Below are positions 1-10,905 of a stretch of 64,000 bases of DNA, piece after piece. The number at the start of each line of letters is the position of its first letter. Positions within the stretch are counted from its first letter, which is position 1. A program made the position numbers and the translations under genes. Source of the stretch: Cohnella endophytica (GTDB taxonomy: Bacteria > Bacillota > Bacilli > Paenibacillales > Paenibacillaceae); the NCBI RefSeq assembly GCF_003628305.1, contig NZ_RBZM01000015.1, positions 1 through 64,000 on the forward strand. The letters run 5' to 3'. The notes beneath the pieces are model-generated. The model did no database searches, had not been told where the DNA came from, and was given only the letters and a program-made list of their open reading frames with translations.

Positions 1-191
1 TCAACTTATGTATCCGGTCTTAGCATTCGTTTCCGAATGTTATCCCGATCTTAGGGGCAGGTTGCCTACGTGTTACTCACCCGTCCGCCACTAACCTAGA
101 AGTTAGCAAGCTAACTTCTAGATTCGTACGACTTGCATGTATTAGGCACGCCGCCAGCGTTCGTCCTGAGCCAGGATCAAACTCTCCATAA
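1..191 (-). rRNA. 16S ribosomal RNA, 5' end only (gene runs off the left edge)
   Basis: The reverse complement contains the universal 16S start region AGAGTTTGATCCTGGCTCAG, followed by the conserved 'GACGAACGCTGGCGGCGTGC' stretch and, further on, 'GTGAGTAACACGTAGGCAACC'. Placing the AGAGTTTGATC block at its usual position 8 puts the 5' end at about 190-192. The V1 helix is a perfect 11-bp stem (96-121) closed by a CTTG-type loop. The 'AACACGTAGGCAACCTGCCC' wording is typical of Paenibacillaceae. Only about 190 nt of the gene are inside the window. A ribosomal operon directly downstream of lysS is also the arrangement of B. subtilis. Confidence 0.97.
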
Positions 192-312
192 TAGTTGAAG
201 CCGAAGCTTCTTATCATAGAGCCTTTTGAGGCTCAATCTGTACTGCTGGTTTGTCTCCACCGACTCGAAAGTCGACCTCGACGATTGTTTGTTTCTTACG
301 CTCAATGTTCAG

Positions 313-325
313 TTTTCAAAGAACA
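313..325 (-). promoter_or_regulatory. boxA-like antitermination element in the rRNA leader
   Basis: On the minus strand the leader between the promoter and 16S reads TGTTCTTTGAAAA, which resembles the boxA of rrn leaders (E. coli TGCTCTTTAACA) that binds NusB/NusE for rRNA antitermination. It lies about 55 nt downstream of the -10 element and 120 nt before mature 16S. A small GAGCC/GGCTC hairpin (222-237) lies closer to the 16S start. The assignment rests on sequence resemblance and position. Confidence 0.6.
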
Positions 326-378
326 ATTTGTGTTTCGTTTTTCTTGTTTGTCGTGCGCCCTCTTGAAGCGGCTTAAAT

Positions 379-408
379 AATATATCACAGCCTCCTAGGC
401 ATTTGCAA
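379..408 (-). promoter_or_regulatory. rRNA operon promoter (sigma-A)
   Basis: The minus strand shows TTGCAA (403-408), an 18-bp spacer and TATATT (379-384), followed by an A/T-rich start region. This would start transcription near 372 and give a leader of about 180 nt before 16S. A further -10-like TATTAT lies upstream (about 427-435) without a convincing -35; rrn operons often have tandem promoters. The stretch from 409 to 519, down to the lysS stop codon, holds nothing else that I recognise. Confidence 0.6.
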
Positions 409-519
409 CCCCTTTTTTAATGGAAATATAATACATCGTTTTCGGGGCCAACTAACAAGGAAAGCCGGCGTCCGCCACAGGCGAACGACCGGCCATTCAA
501 TGCTTCTCTATCGCGCCTC

Positions 520-2049
<1,530 letters not shown>

Positions 2050-2061
2050 TCATTAACAGGC

Positions 2062-2086
2062 AAAAAAGCTTCCTTAGGAAGCTTTT
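2062..2086 (-). terminator. intrinsic terminator after greA
   Basis: An AAAAGCTTCC / GGAAGCTTTT stem with a 3-nt loop is followed on the minus strand by six T residues. It lies between the greA stop codon and the lysS start, so greA has its own terminator. The plus strand also has TTTTCTTT after the stem, but no plus-strand gene ends here. Confidence 0.85.
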
Positions 2087-2125
2087 CTTTCTGCCTCGAT
2101 CGGCTTCTCCGCCAGTTATCGTAAA

Positions 2126-2602
2126 TTACATTTTGATATCGACTATTTTGTATTGAATAATGCCCGCAGGAACGCTCACTTCTACCGTCGTACCCTTTTT
2201 CTTGCCGATAATCGCTTTTCCTACCGGGCTTTCGTTGGAGATCTTGTTATTGAGAGGGTCGGATTCAGCCGTACCCACGATCGAGTATTCCATCGTATCG
2301 CCGAATTCCAAATCCTCTACGACGACTTTGGATCCGATGCTGACCGTTTCCAGATCGATCTCGTCGCTGTTGATGATTCTCGCGTTACGCAGCATTTTTT
2401 CAAGCGTGATAATGCGGCCTTCGATGAATGCCTGTTCGTTCTTCGCGTCCTCGTACTCGGAGTTCTCGCTGATATCGCCGTAACCGATGGCAACCTTAAT
2501 GCGTTCCGCGACTTCGCGGCGTTTGACGGATTTAAGGTTCTCGAGTTCGTCTTCCAGCCTCTTTAGCCCATCCTGGGTCAGAAGCACTTCTTTGTCGCTC
2601 AT
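2126..2602 (-). CDS. greA: transcription elongation factor GreA
   Basis: It binds RNA polymerase through the secondary channel and stimulates cleavage of backtracked RNA, rescuing arrested complexes. At 158 aa it has the standard family length. The N-terminal coiled coil (about residues 1-75) carries the GreA tip signature '[16 protein letters not shown]', whose acidic residues coordinate the catalytic metal. The C-terminal FKBP-like domain contains '[14 protein letters not shown]'. The start has AGGAG about 9 nt upstream. The gene is a single unit bounded by the consensus promoter at 2734-2762 and the terminator at 2062-2086. Confidence 0.97.
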   Translation of the reverse strand: MSDKEVLLTQDGLKRLEDELENLKSVKRREVAERIKVAIGYGDISENSEYEDAKNEQAFIEGRIITLEKMLRNARIINSDEIDLETVSIGSKVVVEDLEFGDTMEYSIVGTAESDPLNNKISNESPVGKAIIGKKKGTTVEVSVPAGIIQYKIVDIKM

Positions 2603-2733
2603 CTCACCGATCTCCTGTCATGGAAAAGATTTTCAGGTTTGTTAATCAAATATATGGTCGGCCACCGCTGACATGACATCGTGATGGATGTATACCGACG
2701 ATTTTCCTGAAGCTTGGGCGAATATTGGTACTG

Positions 2734-2762
2734 ATTATATTTCAACCCCGAAAAAATGTCAA
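2734..2762 (-). promoter_or_regulatory. perfect-consensus sigma-A promoter for greA
   Basis: The minus strand reads TTGACA (2757-2762), exactly 17 bp, then TATAAT (2734-2739), a full match to the vegetative consensus. It lies directly after the dusB stop codon at 2797 and drives greA, leaving a 5' UTR of about 125 nt. No riboswitch-like structure was recognised in that leader. Confidence 0.9.
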
Positions 2763-2796
2763 TTCGCGGAAAACCTTCGTATGAAACCGCTTCATT

Positions 2797-3825
2797 TTAG
2801 TGTACGAGAATTTCTCCCGATTCAGAAGCGCCCACGGCATCCCGTTGCAACAATTCGTCTACCGTTCTCACGTAGTCGTCCAGAATGGAGACGACTTCGG
2901 AACGCGAAGTCAGGTCCATGATCGAATTTTTGACGACGGCCGAGTCCGGCAGTCCCTTCAAGTACCATGCCAGATGCTTGCGCATCTCCCTTACCGCGAC
3001 GTTCTCGCCCTTCAGATCGGACAAACGATCCAAGTGCAGCACGGCAATGCGGATTTTCTCCGCGGGAGACGGATCGGCCAGAAGCTCTCCAGTAGTCAAA
3101 AAGTGAACGGTGCGGTAGAGCATCCAAGGGTTGCCCAATGCTCCCCTGCCGATCATGACGCCGTCGCAATTCGTATGCTCGAGCAGACGTTTGGCATCCT
3201 CCGGAGAAAATACGTCCCCGTTCCCGATGACGGGAATGTTCACCGCCTGCTTCACGTCGCGCAGAATGTCCCAGTTTGCGGTTCCGGTGTACAGTTGCTC
3301 CCGCGTACGGCCATGAACGCTGACCGCGGCTCCGCCCGCGCGTTCGACGGCTTGCGCGTTCTCCACGGCATAAATATGCGCGTCATCCCAACCAATGCGC
3401 ATTTTCACCGTAACCGGCTTCTTCGCGGCATCGGCGGCATACGACACCATTTCGTAGATTTTCTTCGGGTCGAGCAACCATCTGGCTCCCGCGTCGCATT
3501 TCGTTACTTTCGGCACGGGGCAGCCCATATTGATGTCAATGATGTCCGCATTCGTGTTCTGGTCGACGAATTTCACGGCCTCCACGAGCGATTCCTTGTC
3601 GCCGCCGAAAATTTGCAGGCTAAGTGGCTTCTCGCGCTCGTCCACGAACAGCATTTCGAGCGTCCGCTGATTGCCGTGCAATATCGCTTTGTCGCTCACC
3701 ATCTCCGCGCAGACGAGTCCGCAGCCGAATTCCTTGGCGATAAGCCGGAATGCCGGATTGCAGACGCCGGCCATCGGGGCTAGCACGACGTTATTGTTCA
3801 TGGTTACGTTCCCGATCTTAAGCAT
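2797..3825 (-). CDS. dusB: tRNA-dihydrouridine synthase DusB
   Basis: This FMN-dependent enzyme reduces uridines of the tRNA D-loop to dihydrouridine with NAD(P)H. The 342-aa protein has a TIM barrel with 'VVLAPMAGVCNPAFR' near residue 14, the catalytic cysteine in 'NMGCPVPKV' (C102) and the FMN-phosphate region 'MIGRGALGNPW', then the small helical tRNA-binding domain. The open frame extends upstream, but the ATG at 3825 has AAGGAG 10 nt before it and matches family starts. It follows folK by 7 nt and is the last gene of the folate operon, as in B. subtilis (dusB/yacF). Confidence 0.96.
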   Translation of the reverse strand: MLKIGNVTMNNNVVLAPMAGVCNPAFRLIAKEFGCGLVCAEMVSDKAILHGNQRTLEMLFVDEREKPLSLQIFGGDKESLVEAVKFVDQNTNADIIDINMGCPVPKVTKCDAGARWLLDPKKIYEMVSYAADAAKKPVTVKMRIGWDDAHIYAVENAQAVERAGGAAVSVHGRTREQLYTGTANWDILRDVKQAVNIPVIGNGDVFSPEDAKRLLEHTNCDGVMIGRGALGNPWMLYRTVHFLTTGELLADPSPAEKIRIAVLHLDRLSDLKGENVAVREMRKHLAWYLKGLPDSAVVKNSIMDLTSRSEVVSILDDYVRTVDELLQRDAVGASESGEILVH

Positions 3826-3832
3826 GTTCTTG

Positions 3833-4339
3833 TTACTCCTTTCGTAGCCCGCCGCCATCCCAATCGGCATAACGAGCGATTCCTTCTTCTTGCAGAGAGA
3901 ACGCGGACAGCTCCGTTTCCCAAGGGAAAGGCCGCCCGGCTTCCCATACGTCTTTAAGCGGTACTAACACGAATGCCCGCTGTCCCATTCGGGGATGCGG
4001 GAGAGTTAATTCCGGCGTATCCATCGACGCTTCCCCATGAACCAGTAAATCCAAATCTATGTTCCGCGGTCCCCAGCGTACGTCCCTGACTCGTCCCATC
4101 TCCTGCTCGATCGCGAGCAACCGGCGCAAAAGGGAAAGAGGAGTCAATTCCGTACGAAGGCAAACCGCCATATTGAGAAAAGAAGGCTGGTCCGTATATC
4201 CGAAGGGCGCGGTTTCGTAGATCGCGGAGATGCGCCTGACATCTAATTCGGAATCGGCTTCAAGCCTGCGCACCGCTTCCGTTAACGACGATTCGCGATC
4301 TCCTAAGTTGGCGCCAAGCGCCACGTATGCTTCTTGCAC
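3833..4339 (-). CDS. folK: 6-hydroxymethyl-7,8-dihydropterin pyrophosphokinase
   Basis: It transfers pyrophosphate from ATP to 6-hydroxymethyl-dihydropterin, preparing the pterin for condensation with p-aminobenzoate. The 168-aa protein shows the HPPK hallmarks: 'YVALGANLGDRE' at the N-terminus, 'WGPRNIDLDLL' with the two metal-binding aspartates D95 and D97, and 'LPHPRM'. It lies 7 nt after folB and 7 nt before dusB. The B. subtilis yazB gene that usually separates folK and dusB is absent. Confidence 0.97.
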   Translation of the reverse strand: MQEAYVALGANLGDRESSLTEAVRRLEADSELDVRRISAIYETAPFGYTDQPSFLNMAVCLRTELTPLSLLRRLLAIEQEMGRVRDVRWGPRNIDLDLLVHGEASMDTPELTLPHPRMGQRAFVLVPLKDVWEAGRPFPWETELSAFSLQEEGIARYADWDGGGLRKE

Positions 4340-4346
4340 GCGTATT

Positions 4347-4739
4347 TCAATCCTCTACAGGTACGATGTTACCGTTAGCGTCCCGTTGTCTGCGGAACTC
4401 CACGGTTACTCCGTCGAAGGTTATATCGAAGGGCGGATTCGGTTTGGTAACCGATACCGTTGCTTTGATGATACTAGTATACGTACCGAGTACGGCCGAC
4501 GCAATCTTTTCGGCCAGCGTCTCGATCAGCTTGACCGGAGGTCCTTCCACGATCCCCTTGACCAGCGCGTGAATCTCCGCGTAATTGACCGTATCGGCCA
4601 CGTCGTCGCTCTGCGCGGCCCGTTGAAGATTCATGATGAGATCCAGATCGACGTAATACTTCTGGCCTAGCTTATTCTCTTCGGGATACACCCCGTGATA
4701 TCCATAAAACACCATGCGTTTCAGCAGCATTCGATCCAC
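4347..4739 (-). CDS. folB: dihydroneopterin aldolase
   Basis: It converts 7,8-dihydroneopterin to 6-hydroxymethyl-dihydropterin and glycolaldehyde, and works as a homo-octamer. The N-terminus 'MVFYGYHGVYPEENKLGQ' and the later 'VKLIETLAEKIA' contain the conserved Tyr, Glu and Lys of the FolB family. At 130 aa it is slightly longer than the usual 120 because of a short hydrophilic tail. It starts 3 nt after the folP stop codon, so translation is probably coupled. Confidence 0.96.
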   Translation of the reverse strand: MDRMLLKRMVFYGYHGVYPEENKLGQKYYVDLDLIMNLQRAAQSDDVADTVNYAEIHALVKGIVEGPPVKLIETLAEKIASAVLGTYTSIIKATVSVTKPNPPFDITFDGVTVEFRRQRDANGNIVPVED

Positions 4740-4742
4740 GTC

Positions 4743-5597
4743 TCAGTTCCCCTTCCCTATCCGACGATGCACGATCGCATCCGTCATCGTCGCCATTCGC
4801 TTCATCTGAAGCACGTCATGTACCCGAACGATCTGGCAGCCTTGAGCGATTCCTAGCGCGGTCGTCGCTCCCGTGCCTTCCAAAGCTTCTCCCGGCGTTA
4901 CGCCAATCGTGCGCTGGATGAACGTTTTGCGAGAGGTGCCGAGCAATACCGGAAAGCCCAAGCCGACCACGTCGCTTAACCTGCCCATCATCTCGAGATT
5001 CTGGTCCTGATCTTTGGCGAAGCCGATTCCCGGGTCCAGCCAGATCCGATCGTCCGGCACGCCGGCCGCTCGCGCGAGCCCGACGCTCTCCATTAGATCG
5101 TCTAGTACGTCGGGGACGAAATCGCGATAGTCGCGATTATCCCGGTTGTGCGTCAGAATAACGGGACAACCGTATTCTGCCGAGACTGCCGCAAGTTCCG
5201 GGTCGCGCTTGAAGCCCCAGACGTCGTTCACGATATCGGCTCCCGCTTCCAGCGCTTGCCTCGCGGTTTCCGCCTTGTAAGTATCGATGCTGATCGGCAA
5301 GCGGACATGCTCGCGTACCGCCCGAATGACGGGCAAGATGCGCCGAAGCTCCTCTTCTACCGGTACCGGATCATGTCCAGGGCGCGTCGATTCGCCCCCG
5401 ATGTCGATAATATCGGCGCCGTCGGCCGCCATTTGCTTCGCCCGTTCGACGGCCGCCGCCACTTCGTCATAACGTCCCCCATCGGAGAAGGAATCCGGAG
5501 TGGCGTTAAGAATACCCATAATGAGCGTGCGACCGCCCAGTTCAAGTCGCATTCCGTCCCTCAAAGCGTACGAGCGCTCATAGATCGTCGGTTTCAT
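4743..5597 (-). CDS. folP: dihydropteroate synthase
   Basis: It condenses hydroxymethyl-dihydropterin pyrophosphate with p-aminobenzoate and is the target of sulfonamides. The 284-aa TIM barrel contains both family signatures: 'MGILNATPDSFSDGG' (residues 27-41) and 'DIGGESTRPG' with the pABA/pterin loop, plus 'NDVWG'. The start codon overlaps the stop codon of pabC (ATGA). It is the fourth gene of the pab/fol operon. Confidence 0.97.
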   Translation of the reverse strand: MKPTIYERSYALRDGMRLELGGRTLIMGILNATPDSFSDGGRYDEVAAAVERAKQMAADGADIIDIGGESTRPGHDPVPVEEELRRILPVIRAVREHVRLPISIDTYKAETARQALEAGADIVNDVWGFKRDPELAAVSAEYGCPVILTHNRDNRDYRDFVPDVLDDLMESVGLARAAGVPDDRIWLDPGIGFAKDQDQNLEMMGRLSDVVGLGFPVLLGTSRKTFIQRTIGVTPGEALEGTGATTALGIAQGCQIVRVHDVLQMKRMATMTDAIVHRRIGKGN

Positions 5598-6481
5598 TGC
5601 GGTTGCGCGCTCCTTTCCCCAGCTTCCCTGTATGCATGCATTAAGTTATAGGTGATGACCCCGACGGAGTTGCAGCCTCCCGGATTCAGGCCCCGTCCTT
5701 CGGCGTTCTCGACTTTCGTCACCGGGACGATCTCCTGGATCGAATTCGTCAGGAACACTTCGTCGGCGTACAGCAACCGATCCCATTCGTACGAGCCTTG
5801 TTCTGTTTGAATACCCATTTCGGTCGCTAATGCCAATACGAATTCCCGCGTAATCCCTTCGAGCGGTCCCGTCGATGCCGCGGGCGTGAAGAGCACGCCG
5901 TCCTTGATCCAGAATACGTTGCTGACCATTCCTTCGACCACATGCCCTTCCCGGTTAAGGAACAACCCTTCCGTTCCCGGTCTTGCGCCCGAACTAGTTA
6001 ATTCCCTCTTCGCGTTAATATTATTCATATAATGAAACGACTTTAACCGGATATCGCCCTCGGGCGTGCTGCGGGGAAGGCGAAGCAGCCGCAGCGTCTT
6101 GCCTTTGCGGGCGGACGGATCGTCCGGAGCCAGCGGCTTCGCGTACGCGATCTCGTTCGGCTCGCCGTAAGCATCGGCAGGCAAGCCGATCTCTCCCGCT
6201 CCCGCGGACACCGACCATCGGATATAGCCGTCTTCCAAACCGTTAGCCGCAAGCAATTCGGCGACGGACTTCCGCATATGCGCCAAATCCGGGACATATC
6301 GAATCCCGAGCCGCTCGCAGCCTTGTGCCAGCCGGGCGGCATGCTTGTCCAACAGCCAAGGAACTCCGTTGTAAGTGCGGAAAGTCTCGAACAACCCCAT
6401 TCCGTACAAAAAACCGTGATCGAATGCGGAGATCACGGCTTCTTCGGGGCGAGTTATTTGTCCATTGTACAGGAAGTTCAT
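5594..6481 (-). CDS. pabC: 4-amino-4-deoxychorismate lyase
   Basis: This PLP enzyme removes pyruvate from aminodeoxychorismate to give p-aminobenzoate. The 295-aa fold type IV protein carries the PLP lysine in '[14 protein letters not shown]' (K147) and the C-terminal '[13 protein letters not shown]' segment of the aminotransferase class IV family. Starts and stops overlap by four bases with both pabA and folP, typical of translational coupling. A branched-chain or D-amino acid aminotransferase is the main alternative by fold, but the pabA/folP context settles it. Confidence 0.94.
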   Translation of the reverse strand: MNFLYNGQITRPEEAVISAFDHGFLYGMGLFETFRTYNGVPWLLDKHAARLAQGCERLGIRYVPDLAHMRKSVAELLAANGLEDGYIRWSVSAGAGEIGLPADAYGEPNEIAYAKPLAPDDPSARKGKTLRLLRLPRSTPEGDIRLKSFHYMNNINAKRELTSSGARPGTEGLFLNREGHVVEGMVSNVFWIKDGVLFTPAASTGPLEGITREFVLALATEMGIQTEQGSYEWDRLLYADEVFLTNSIQEIVPVTKVENAEGRGLNPGGCNSVGVITYNLMHAYREAGERSAQPQ

Positions 6482-7059
6482 GCTCTCACGCCCGACTTCT
6501 GGTTCAAGAAATTGCGCAGGATGCGAAGGCCGTTGTCGGTCATGATCGATTCCGGGTGGAATTGCACGCCTTCCACGACGTACTCTTTATGCCGCAAGCC
6601 CATGATCAAGCCGTCTTCCGTCTCCGCGCTGATTTCTAGACAGTCCGGCAGCGTGTCGCGTTTGACGATCAAAGAATGATAACGGGTCGCCGTGAACGGG
6701 GAAGGAAGCCCTTCGAAGACCGTCCGTCCGTCGTGCTTGATTTCGGAAGTTTTGCCGTGCATGAGTTGGTCCGCGCGAATGACGTCCCCGCCGAACGCCT
6801 GTCCGATCGCCTGGTGTCCCAAGCAGACGCCGAATATCGGAATTTCCCCCTTGAATCGCTCCAGAAGCGCCAGGCTTACGCCCGCTTCGTTCGGCGTGCA
6901 AGGCCCGGGAGAAATCAGGATGTGGTCGGGCGCCAGCTTGGCGATCCCCTCCAGATCGATCTCGTCGTTGCGGTACACTTGTATGTCCTCGCCCAACTCT
7001 CCGAGATATTGCACCAAGTTATACGTAAAAGAATCATAATTGTCGATGACCAGAATCAT
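6478..7059 (-). CDS. pabA: aminodeoxychorismate/anthranilate synthase glutaminase subunit
   Basis: This class I glutamine amidotransferase supplies ammonia to PabB. It has '[18 protein letters not shown]' at the N-terminus, the nucleophile in '[10 protein letters not shown]' (C79) and the His-Glu pair in 'VQFHPESI'. The longer open frame is probably not translated from its first codon: the ATG at 7059 has GGGAG 7 nt upstream and overlaps the pabB stop codon. In Bacillaceae this subunit often also serves TrpE. No TRAP-like series of GAG/UAG triplets is visible at the ribosome site. Confidence 0.96.
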   Translation of the reverse strand: MILVIDNYDSFTYNLVQYLGELGEDIQVYRNDEIDLEGIAKLAPDHILISPGPCTPNEAGVSLALLERFKGEIPIFGVCLGHQAIGQAFGGDVIRADQLMHGKTSEIKHDGRTVFEGLPSPFTATRYHSLIVKRDTLPDCLEISAETEDGLIMGLRHKEYVVEGVQFHPESIMTDNGLRILRNFLNQKSGVRA

Positions 7060-8630
7060 GAGCGATCTCCCTGCCCTTCGCTGTACTGCACCGCTTTCCA
7101 AAGCGCCTTGGCTTTGTTCAGGGATTCCTGAAACTCCCGCTTCGGCACGGAATCGATAACGATCCCGGCTCCCGCTTGAATATGGCAGATCCCCTGGTGA
7201 ACCGCGATCGTACGAATAATTATATTAAATTCCATATTCCCGTCATAGTCAATCCATCCGATCGAACCCGTATACGGCCCTCTGCGGGTCGGCTCTAACT
7301 CTTCGATGATTTCCATCGTGCGGATCTTGGGCGCTCCCGTGATCGTGCCCCCGGGGAATACCGCGGCCAGAACGTCCAGCGCGTCTCTTCCGCGCGCGAG
7401 CTTACCCTCGACTTGGGACACGAGGTGCATGACGTGCGAGTATCGCTCTACCGTCATGAGCTCCGGCACCTTCACCGTGCCGTACTCCGCCACCCGGCCG
7501 AGATCGTTGCGCTCCAAGTCGACCAGCATCACATGCTCCGCCCGCTCCTTCTCGTTCGACAGCAGCTCGTCCTCCATGGCCAGATCTTCCTCAAGCGTTC
7601 GCCCGCGAGGGCGAGTGCCCGCGATCGGCCTCGTCGACAAGCGTCCTTCGTCCAGCTTTACGAGCAGCTCCGGCGACGCGCTCACGAGCGCGAAAGAAGG
7701 GGCGCGCAGCATTCCCATGTAAGGAGACGGATTAACGACGCGTAGCCATTCGTACAAAGTCTCGGGAGCGACGCCGATCGGGCGGCTCTGCCTTACCGAG
7801 AGATTCACTTGGAACACGTCGCCTTGCCCGATATACCTCTGAATGCTCCGAACCGCATCCTCGTACTCGGCCTTGCTCATCGACGTAGCCAAACCCGGCA
7901 AGCTTTCCACGTCGATCTGCAATCGGTCTTGCTCCATCAGAGCCCGCATTTCGAGCTTGCGTTCGACGTTCGCCTCGCTTGCGCCATCCGAGAGCCAGTC
8001 CGTCCATTCTTGCTCCATCTCCAAAGCGCGCCTTTCGGCCGCCTCATACAATCGTCGTAACTCCGTATCCGCCATACCCGATTCTACCCGGGCGTGAACC
8101 GCGCAATAAACGGCGTTATGGGCATGATCCGCGATCCACAACTCTTCGAAACGCTGGAATACGTATTCCGGAAGTCCCAGATCGTCTCGCGCCATCGTAG
8201 GCAATCGTTCCAAGCTGCGCACGATATCGTAGCTCCAATATCCGAATACGCCTCCGATGCAGTCCGGAACCCCCTCCGGCCTCGGACCTTTCCATGGACG
8301 CATCCATTCCCGCAGAACGCTTAAAGGCGGCCCCTCCGTTCGGCCGACCTCCGTCCACGCCTCGCCGTTCCCGCCCACGGCCAACACCTGCGCGCCATCG
8401 CCATCTCCGACGATGACCGACACCGGATGCAAGCCGACGATCGAATACCTGCCCCCTTTGCCGCTTTCGAGCAAGCAGGCGTACGACGACGCCGTCGCCC
8501 AAGCCCGATCCCAAAACTCCGGCAGCACTCCCGATTCCAGCTCTATTTTCCGCACGTAGGGGAGCAACGTATATCCCTTTTCCCGATCGGCGTTCCACCG
8601 TAACCACTGCTCTAATGCGATGACTTCCAC
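7056..8630 (-). CDS. pabB: aminodeoxychorismate synthase component I
   Basis: It converts chorismate and ammonia to 4-amino-4-deoxychorismate, the first step towards p-aminobenzoate. The 524-aa protein has an N-terminal Anth_synt_I domain ('[15 protein letters not shown]') and a C-terminal chorismate-binding domain with '[19 protein letters not shown]', '[13 protein letters not shown]' and '[18 protein letters not shown]'. Translation starts at GTG 8630 with AGGAG 7 nt upstream. TrpE is the main paralogue, but the pabA-pabC-folP neighbours make PabB clear. It is the first gene of the operon; its promoter shares the 176-bp gap with the divergent padR promoter and was not identified. Confidence 0.95.
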   Translation of the reverse strand: MEVIALEQWLRWNADREKGYTLLPYVRKIELESGVLPEFWDRAWATASSYACLLESGKGGRYSIVGLHPVSVIVGDGDGAQVLAVGGNGEAWTEVGRTEGPPLSVLREWMRPWKGPRPEGVPDCIGGVFGYWSYDIVRSLERLPTMARDDLGLPEYVFQRFEELWIADHAHNAVYCAVHARVESGMADTELRRLYEAAERRALEMEQEWTDWLSDGASEANVERKLEMRALMEQDRLQIDVESLPGLATSMSKAEYEDAVRSIQRYIGQGDVFQVNLSVRQSRPIGVAPETLYEWLRVVNPSPYMGMLRAPSFALVSASPELLVKLDEGRLSTRPIAGTRPRGRTLEEDLAMEDELLSNEKERAEHVMLVDLERNDLGRVAEYGTVKVPELMTVERYSHVMHLVSQVEGKLARGRDALDVLAAVFPGGTITGAPKIRTMEIIEELEPTRRGPYTGSIGWIDYDGNMEFNIIIRTIAVHQGICHIQAGAGIVIDSVPKREFQESLNKAKALWKAVQYSEGQGDRS

Positions 8631-8731
8631 TAGACTGCTCCTCTGACGATGTTCTTTAATATGCAGGATACCATAAATGCCATCGGCTTGCTTGCCCCGG
8701 CTGCGAATCGAAAAAAATTCATTCCCATATA

Positions 8732-8779
8732 TTGACTTGCTATATGTTGGACTGATATATTATGAATCGTCATATAATT
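8732..8779 (+). promoter_or_regulatory. padR promoter with overlapping inverted repeat (probable autorepression site)
   Basis: TTGACT (8732-8737) is followed by 18 bp and an extended -10 (TG at 8753-8754, TATATT 8756-8761). An inverted repeat TATGA-ATCG-TCATA (8761-8774), flanked by further AT-rich near-symmetry, overlaps the transcription start. PadR-family repressors usually bind such sites in their own promoters, so this is the likely operator for the padR-transporter pair. The promoter is seen directly; the operator role is inferred. Confidence 0.6.
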
Positions 8780-8806
8780 GATTATTCCCTGGAGGGAGGA
8801 AACAAC

Positions 8807-9340
8807 ATGAACAGTCAGGATGTCATTCTAGGCATGCTTATGAAACGTTCCTTATCGGGCTACGAGATCAAGCAGATCTACGAGGATATTTTCGCTTATT
8901 TCTATAGCTCGAGTTACGGAACGATCTATCCGATGCTGCAACGGATGGAGAAAGAGGAGTGGATTACGAAGGAAACCGTGCTGCAGGAAGGCAAGCCGAA
9001 CAAAAACGTGTTTACCATCACGGAGAAAGGAAGGGCGCAGTTCAACGCTTATCTGCATAGTCCCGTCGAGTCGGACGCCGTAAAGTCGGATTTCTTGATG
9101 AGGCTTTATTTCGGAGGTTACGCGGGCAACGACATCGTGATGACCTGGTTAAGAGAAGCGGAAGCGAGTACGCAAAAGCAAGTCGAGGGGTTACTGGAGA
9201 AATACTCGCTATATAAAGACGAGATGCATCCGGCTCAAGTCATTTGCATCGAGATCGGCATCAAGGAGCTTAGCGCGAAGCTCGAAACCGTCCGCGAAGG
9301 CTTGGTGCGCATGGAACAATTAGATGGAGAAGAGGGGTAA
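8807..9340 (+). CDS. PadR-family transcriptional regulator
   Basis: The 177-aa protein has the PadR winged-helix domain at the N-terminus (about residues 5-80, with 'GYEIKQIYEDIF' and 'GTIYPMLQRMEKEEWI') and the helical Vir_act_alpha_C-type dimerisation domain after residue 90. The ATG at 8807 has GGAGGGAGGA 6 nt upstream. PadR proteins are commonly one-component repressors that respond to phenolics or drugs and control an adjacent efflux pump. The transporter gene begins 4 nt downstream, so it is probably the target. Both genes run against the flanking minus-strand operons and are absent here in B. subtilis, which suggests an insertion. Confidence 0.93.
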   Translation: MNSQDVILGMLMKRSLSGYEIKQIYEDIFAYFYSSSYGTIYPMLQRMEKEEWITKETVLQEGKPNKNVFTITEKGRAQFNAYLHSPVESDAVKSDFLMRLYFGGYAGNDIVMTWLREAEASTQKQVEGLLEKYSLYKDEMHPAQVICIEIGIKELSAKLETVREGLVRMEQLDGEEG

Positions 9341-9344
9341 TCCC

Positions 9345-10868
9345 ATGACCGGAAAGGGTTCAAAACCTAAGCTGATCATCCTCGCGATGGCGCTTGGTTT
9401 GTTGATGTCGTCCTTGGATAATACGATCGTCGCTTCGTGCATCAACAAGTTAAGCGAGGATTTCAACGTTTTCGATAAAGTCAGCTGGGTATTTACGGCC
9501 TATATGCTGGCGGCGACAAGCACGATGCTGGTGTTCGGCAAAATGTCGGATCTGTTCGGAAGAAAAACGTTCTATTTGATCGGGATCGGAATGTTCCTGA
9601 TCGGTTCCGCCCTGTGCGGAGTCGCGCAGAACGCCGATCAGCTCATCTGGTTCCGCGTCATTCAAGGGATCGGCTCCGGTGCCTTGTTCCCGATCAGCTT
9701 CACCATCATATACACGATCTTCAAGGATCCGAAGGATGCGGCGAAAATGTCGGGCGTATTCGGGGCGATCTTCGGCCTTTCCTCCGTTGCTGGCCCGCAG
9801 TTGGGCAGCTTCATCGCCGAGCATCTGGGATGGCGATGGAATTTCTACATTAACGTGCCGATCGGCCTGGCTTCCATGATCATATTGATCATTGCCTTAA
9901 AGGAAACGCGTTCGGAGCATAAACCGAAAATCGATTATTTAGGAACGCTGTTCCTCATCGTCACGACCGTTTCCTTGATGCTCGCGCTGGAATGGGGCGG
10001 CAAAGATTACGCTTGGAACTCTTGGCAGGAAATCGGCTTGTTCGCGATCTCCGCGATTTTCGGAGCCTTCTTCGTCGCGGTCGAACTGCGCGCTCCTGAG
10101 CCCGTGCTTCCTCTTAGCATCTTCAAGAACAAAATGGTGCTCGGAACGAGTATTCTTTGCTTCTGCCAGGGCGTTATCATGTTCTCGGCGATTACCTATT
10201 TGCCTTTCTTTACGGTCGGGGTGTTGGGTCGCACCAATTCTAACGGCGTCTTAACGCCCATGATGGCTTCGCTGATCGTGGGAGCGATTCTGTTCGGGTT
10301 CTTGCAGTCCAAATTCGCCTTCCGTACTCTCATGCTGTTCACGATGCTGATGACCATCGTCGTTGCCTCATTGCTCGCCGTCGTCGGCCCCGATGCTTCC
10401 AACGGTTATATGATCGCGCTTATGATCCTGCTAGGCGTCGGCGCAGTCGGGCCGTTAATGAGCGTCGCGCAGAGCTCCGTAGCCGCGAACGTCGATCCCA
10501 AGTACATGGGCGTAAGTTCTTCCATCGTCGGCTTCTGGCGTAACCTCGGAGGAATATTGGGCGCTTCGATCATGGCGACGATCGTAAACAACAACCTGCA
10601 TCGGCTAATCTCCGCCGGGGCGGATAAGATCGGCATCCCCGCGAACAAAATCGGAGAATTGGCCAATCCGGAGCTTCTGATGCGCGCGGGAGGCCAGCTT
10701 GATCCCCAAATCCGCAGGTTCCTCCGGGAGGCGCTCGCAACGGCCATTAATCACGGCTTTATTCTCAGCATTTGCGTTGGCAGCATTGGCTTAGTTACGG
10801 CCATGTTCGTAGGAGTGAGCAGATTGGATACGACGAAAAAAAGCCAATCCAGCGCCGCTCATCTGTAA
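9345..10868 (+). CDS. DHA2-family (14-TM) MFS drug/proton antiporter
   Basis: A 507-aa integral membrane protein with about 14 hydrophobic segments. Family motifs are present: 'SSLDNTIVASCINKL' in TM1 (motif D1), 'GKMSDLFGRKTFYLIG' in loop 2-3 (motif A) and the antiporter motif C region 'GLSSVAGPQLGSFI'. It resembles EmrB/QacA/LfrA-type exporters that use proton influx to expel hydrophobic compounds. The substrate cannot be read from sequence. The start at 9345 (GAGGGG 7 nt upstream) is preferred to one at 9324 because it avoids overlap with padR. Confidence 0.93.
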   Translation: MTGKGSKPKLIILAMALGLLMSSLDNTIVASCINKLSEDFNVFDKVSWVFTAYMLAATSTMLVFGKMSDLFGRKTFYLIGIGMFLIGSALCGVAQNADQLIWFRVIQGIGSGALFPISFTIIYTIFKDPKDAAKMSGVFGAIFGLSSVAGPQLGSFIAEHLGWRWNFYINVPIGLASMIILIIALKETRSEHKPKIDYLGTLFLIVTTVSLMLALEWGGKDYAWNSWQEIGLFAISAIFGAFFVAVELRAPEPVLPLSIFKNKMVLGTSILCFCQGVIMFSAITYLPFFTVGVLGRTNSNGVLTPMMASLIVGAILFGFLQSKFAFRTLMLFTMLMTIVVASLLAVVGPDASNGYMIALMILLGVGAVGPLMSVAQSSVAANVDPKYMGVSSSIVGFWRNLGGILGASIMATIVNNNLHRLISAGADKIGIPANKIGELANPELLMRAGGQLDPQIRRFLREALATAINHGFILSICVGSIGLVTAMFVGVSRLDTTKKSQSSAAHL

Positions 10869-10905
10869 GCTATGTAATTTAGTATAAGTTCCCCGTGGAC
10901 GCAAA

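Noticed and set aside
7059-7110. TRAP-binding repeats at the pabA (trpG) ribosome site, as in B. subtilis
   Set aside because: A series of (G/U)AG triplets with 2-nt spacing is not visible.
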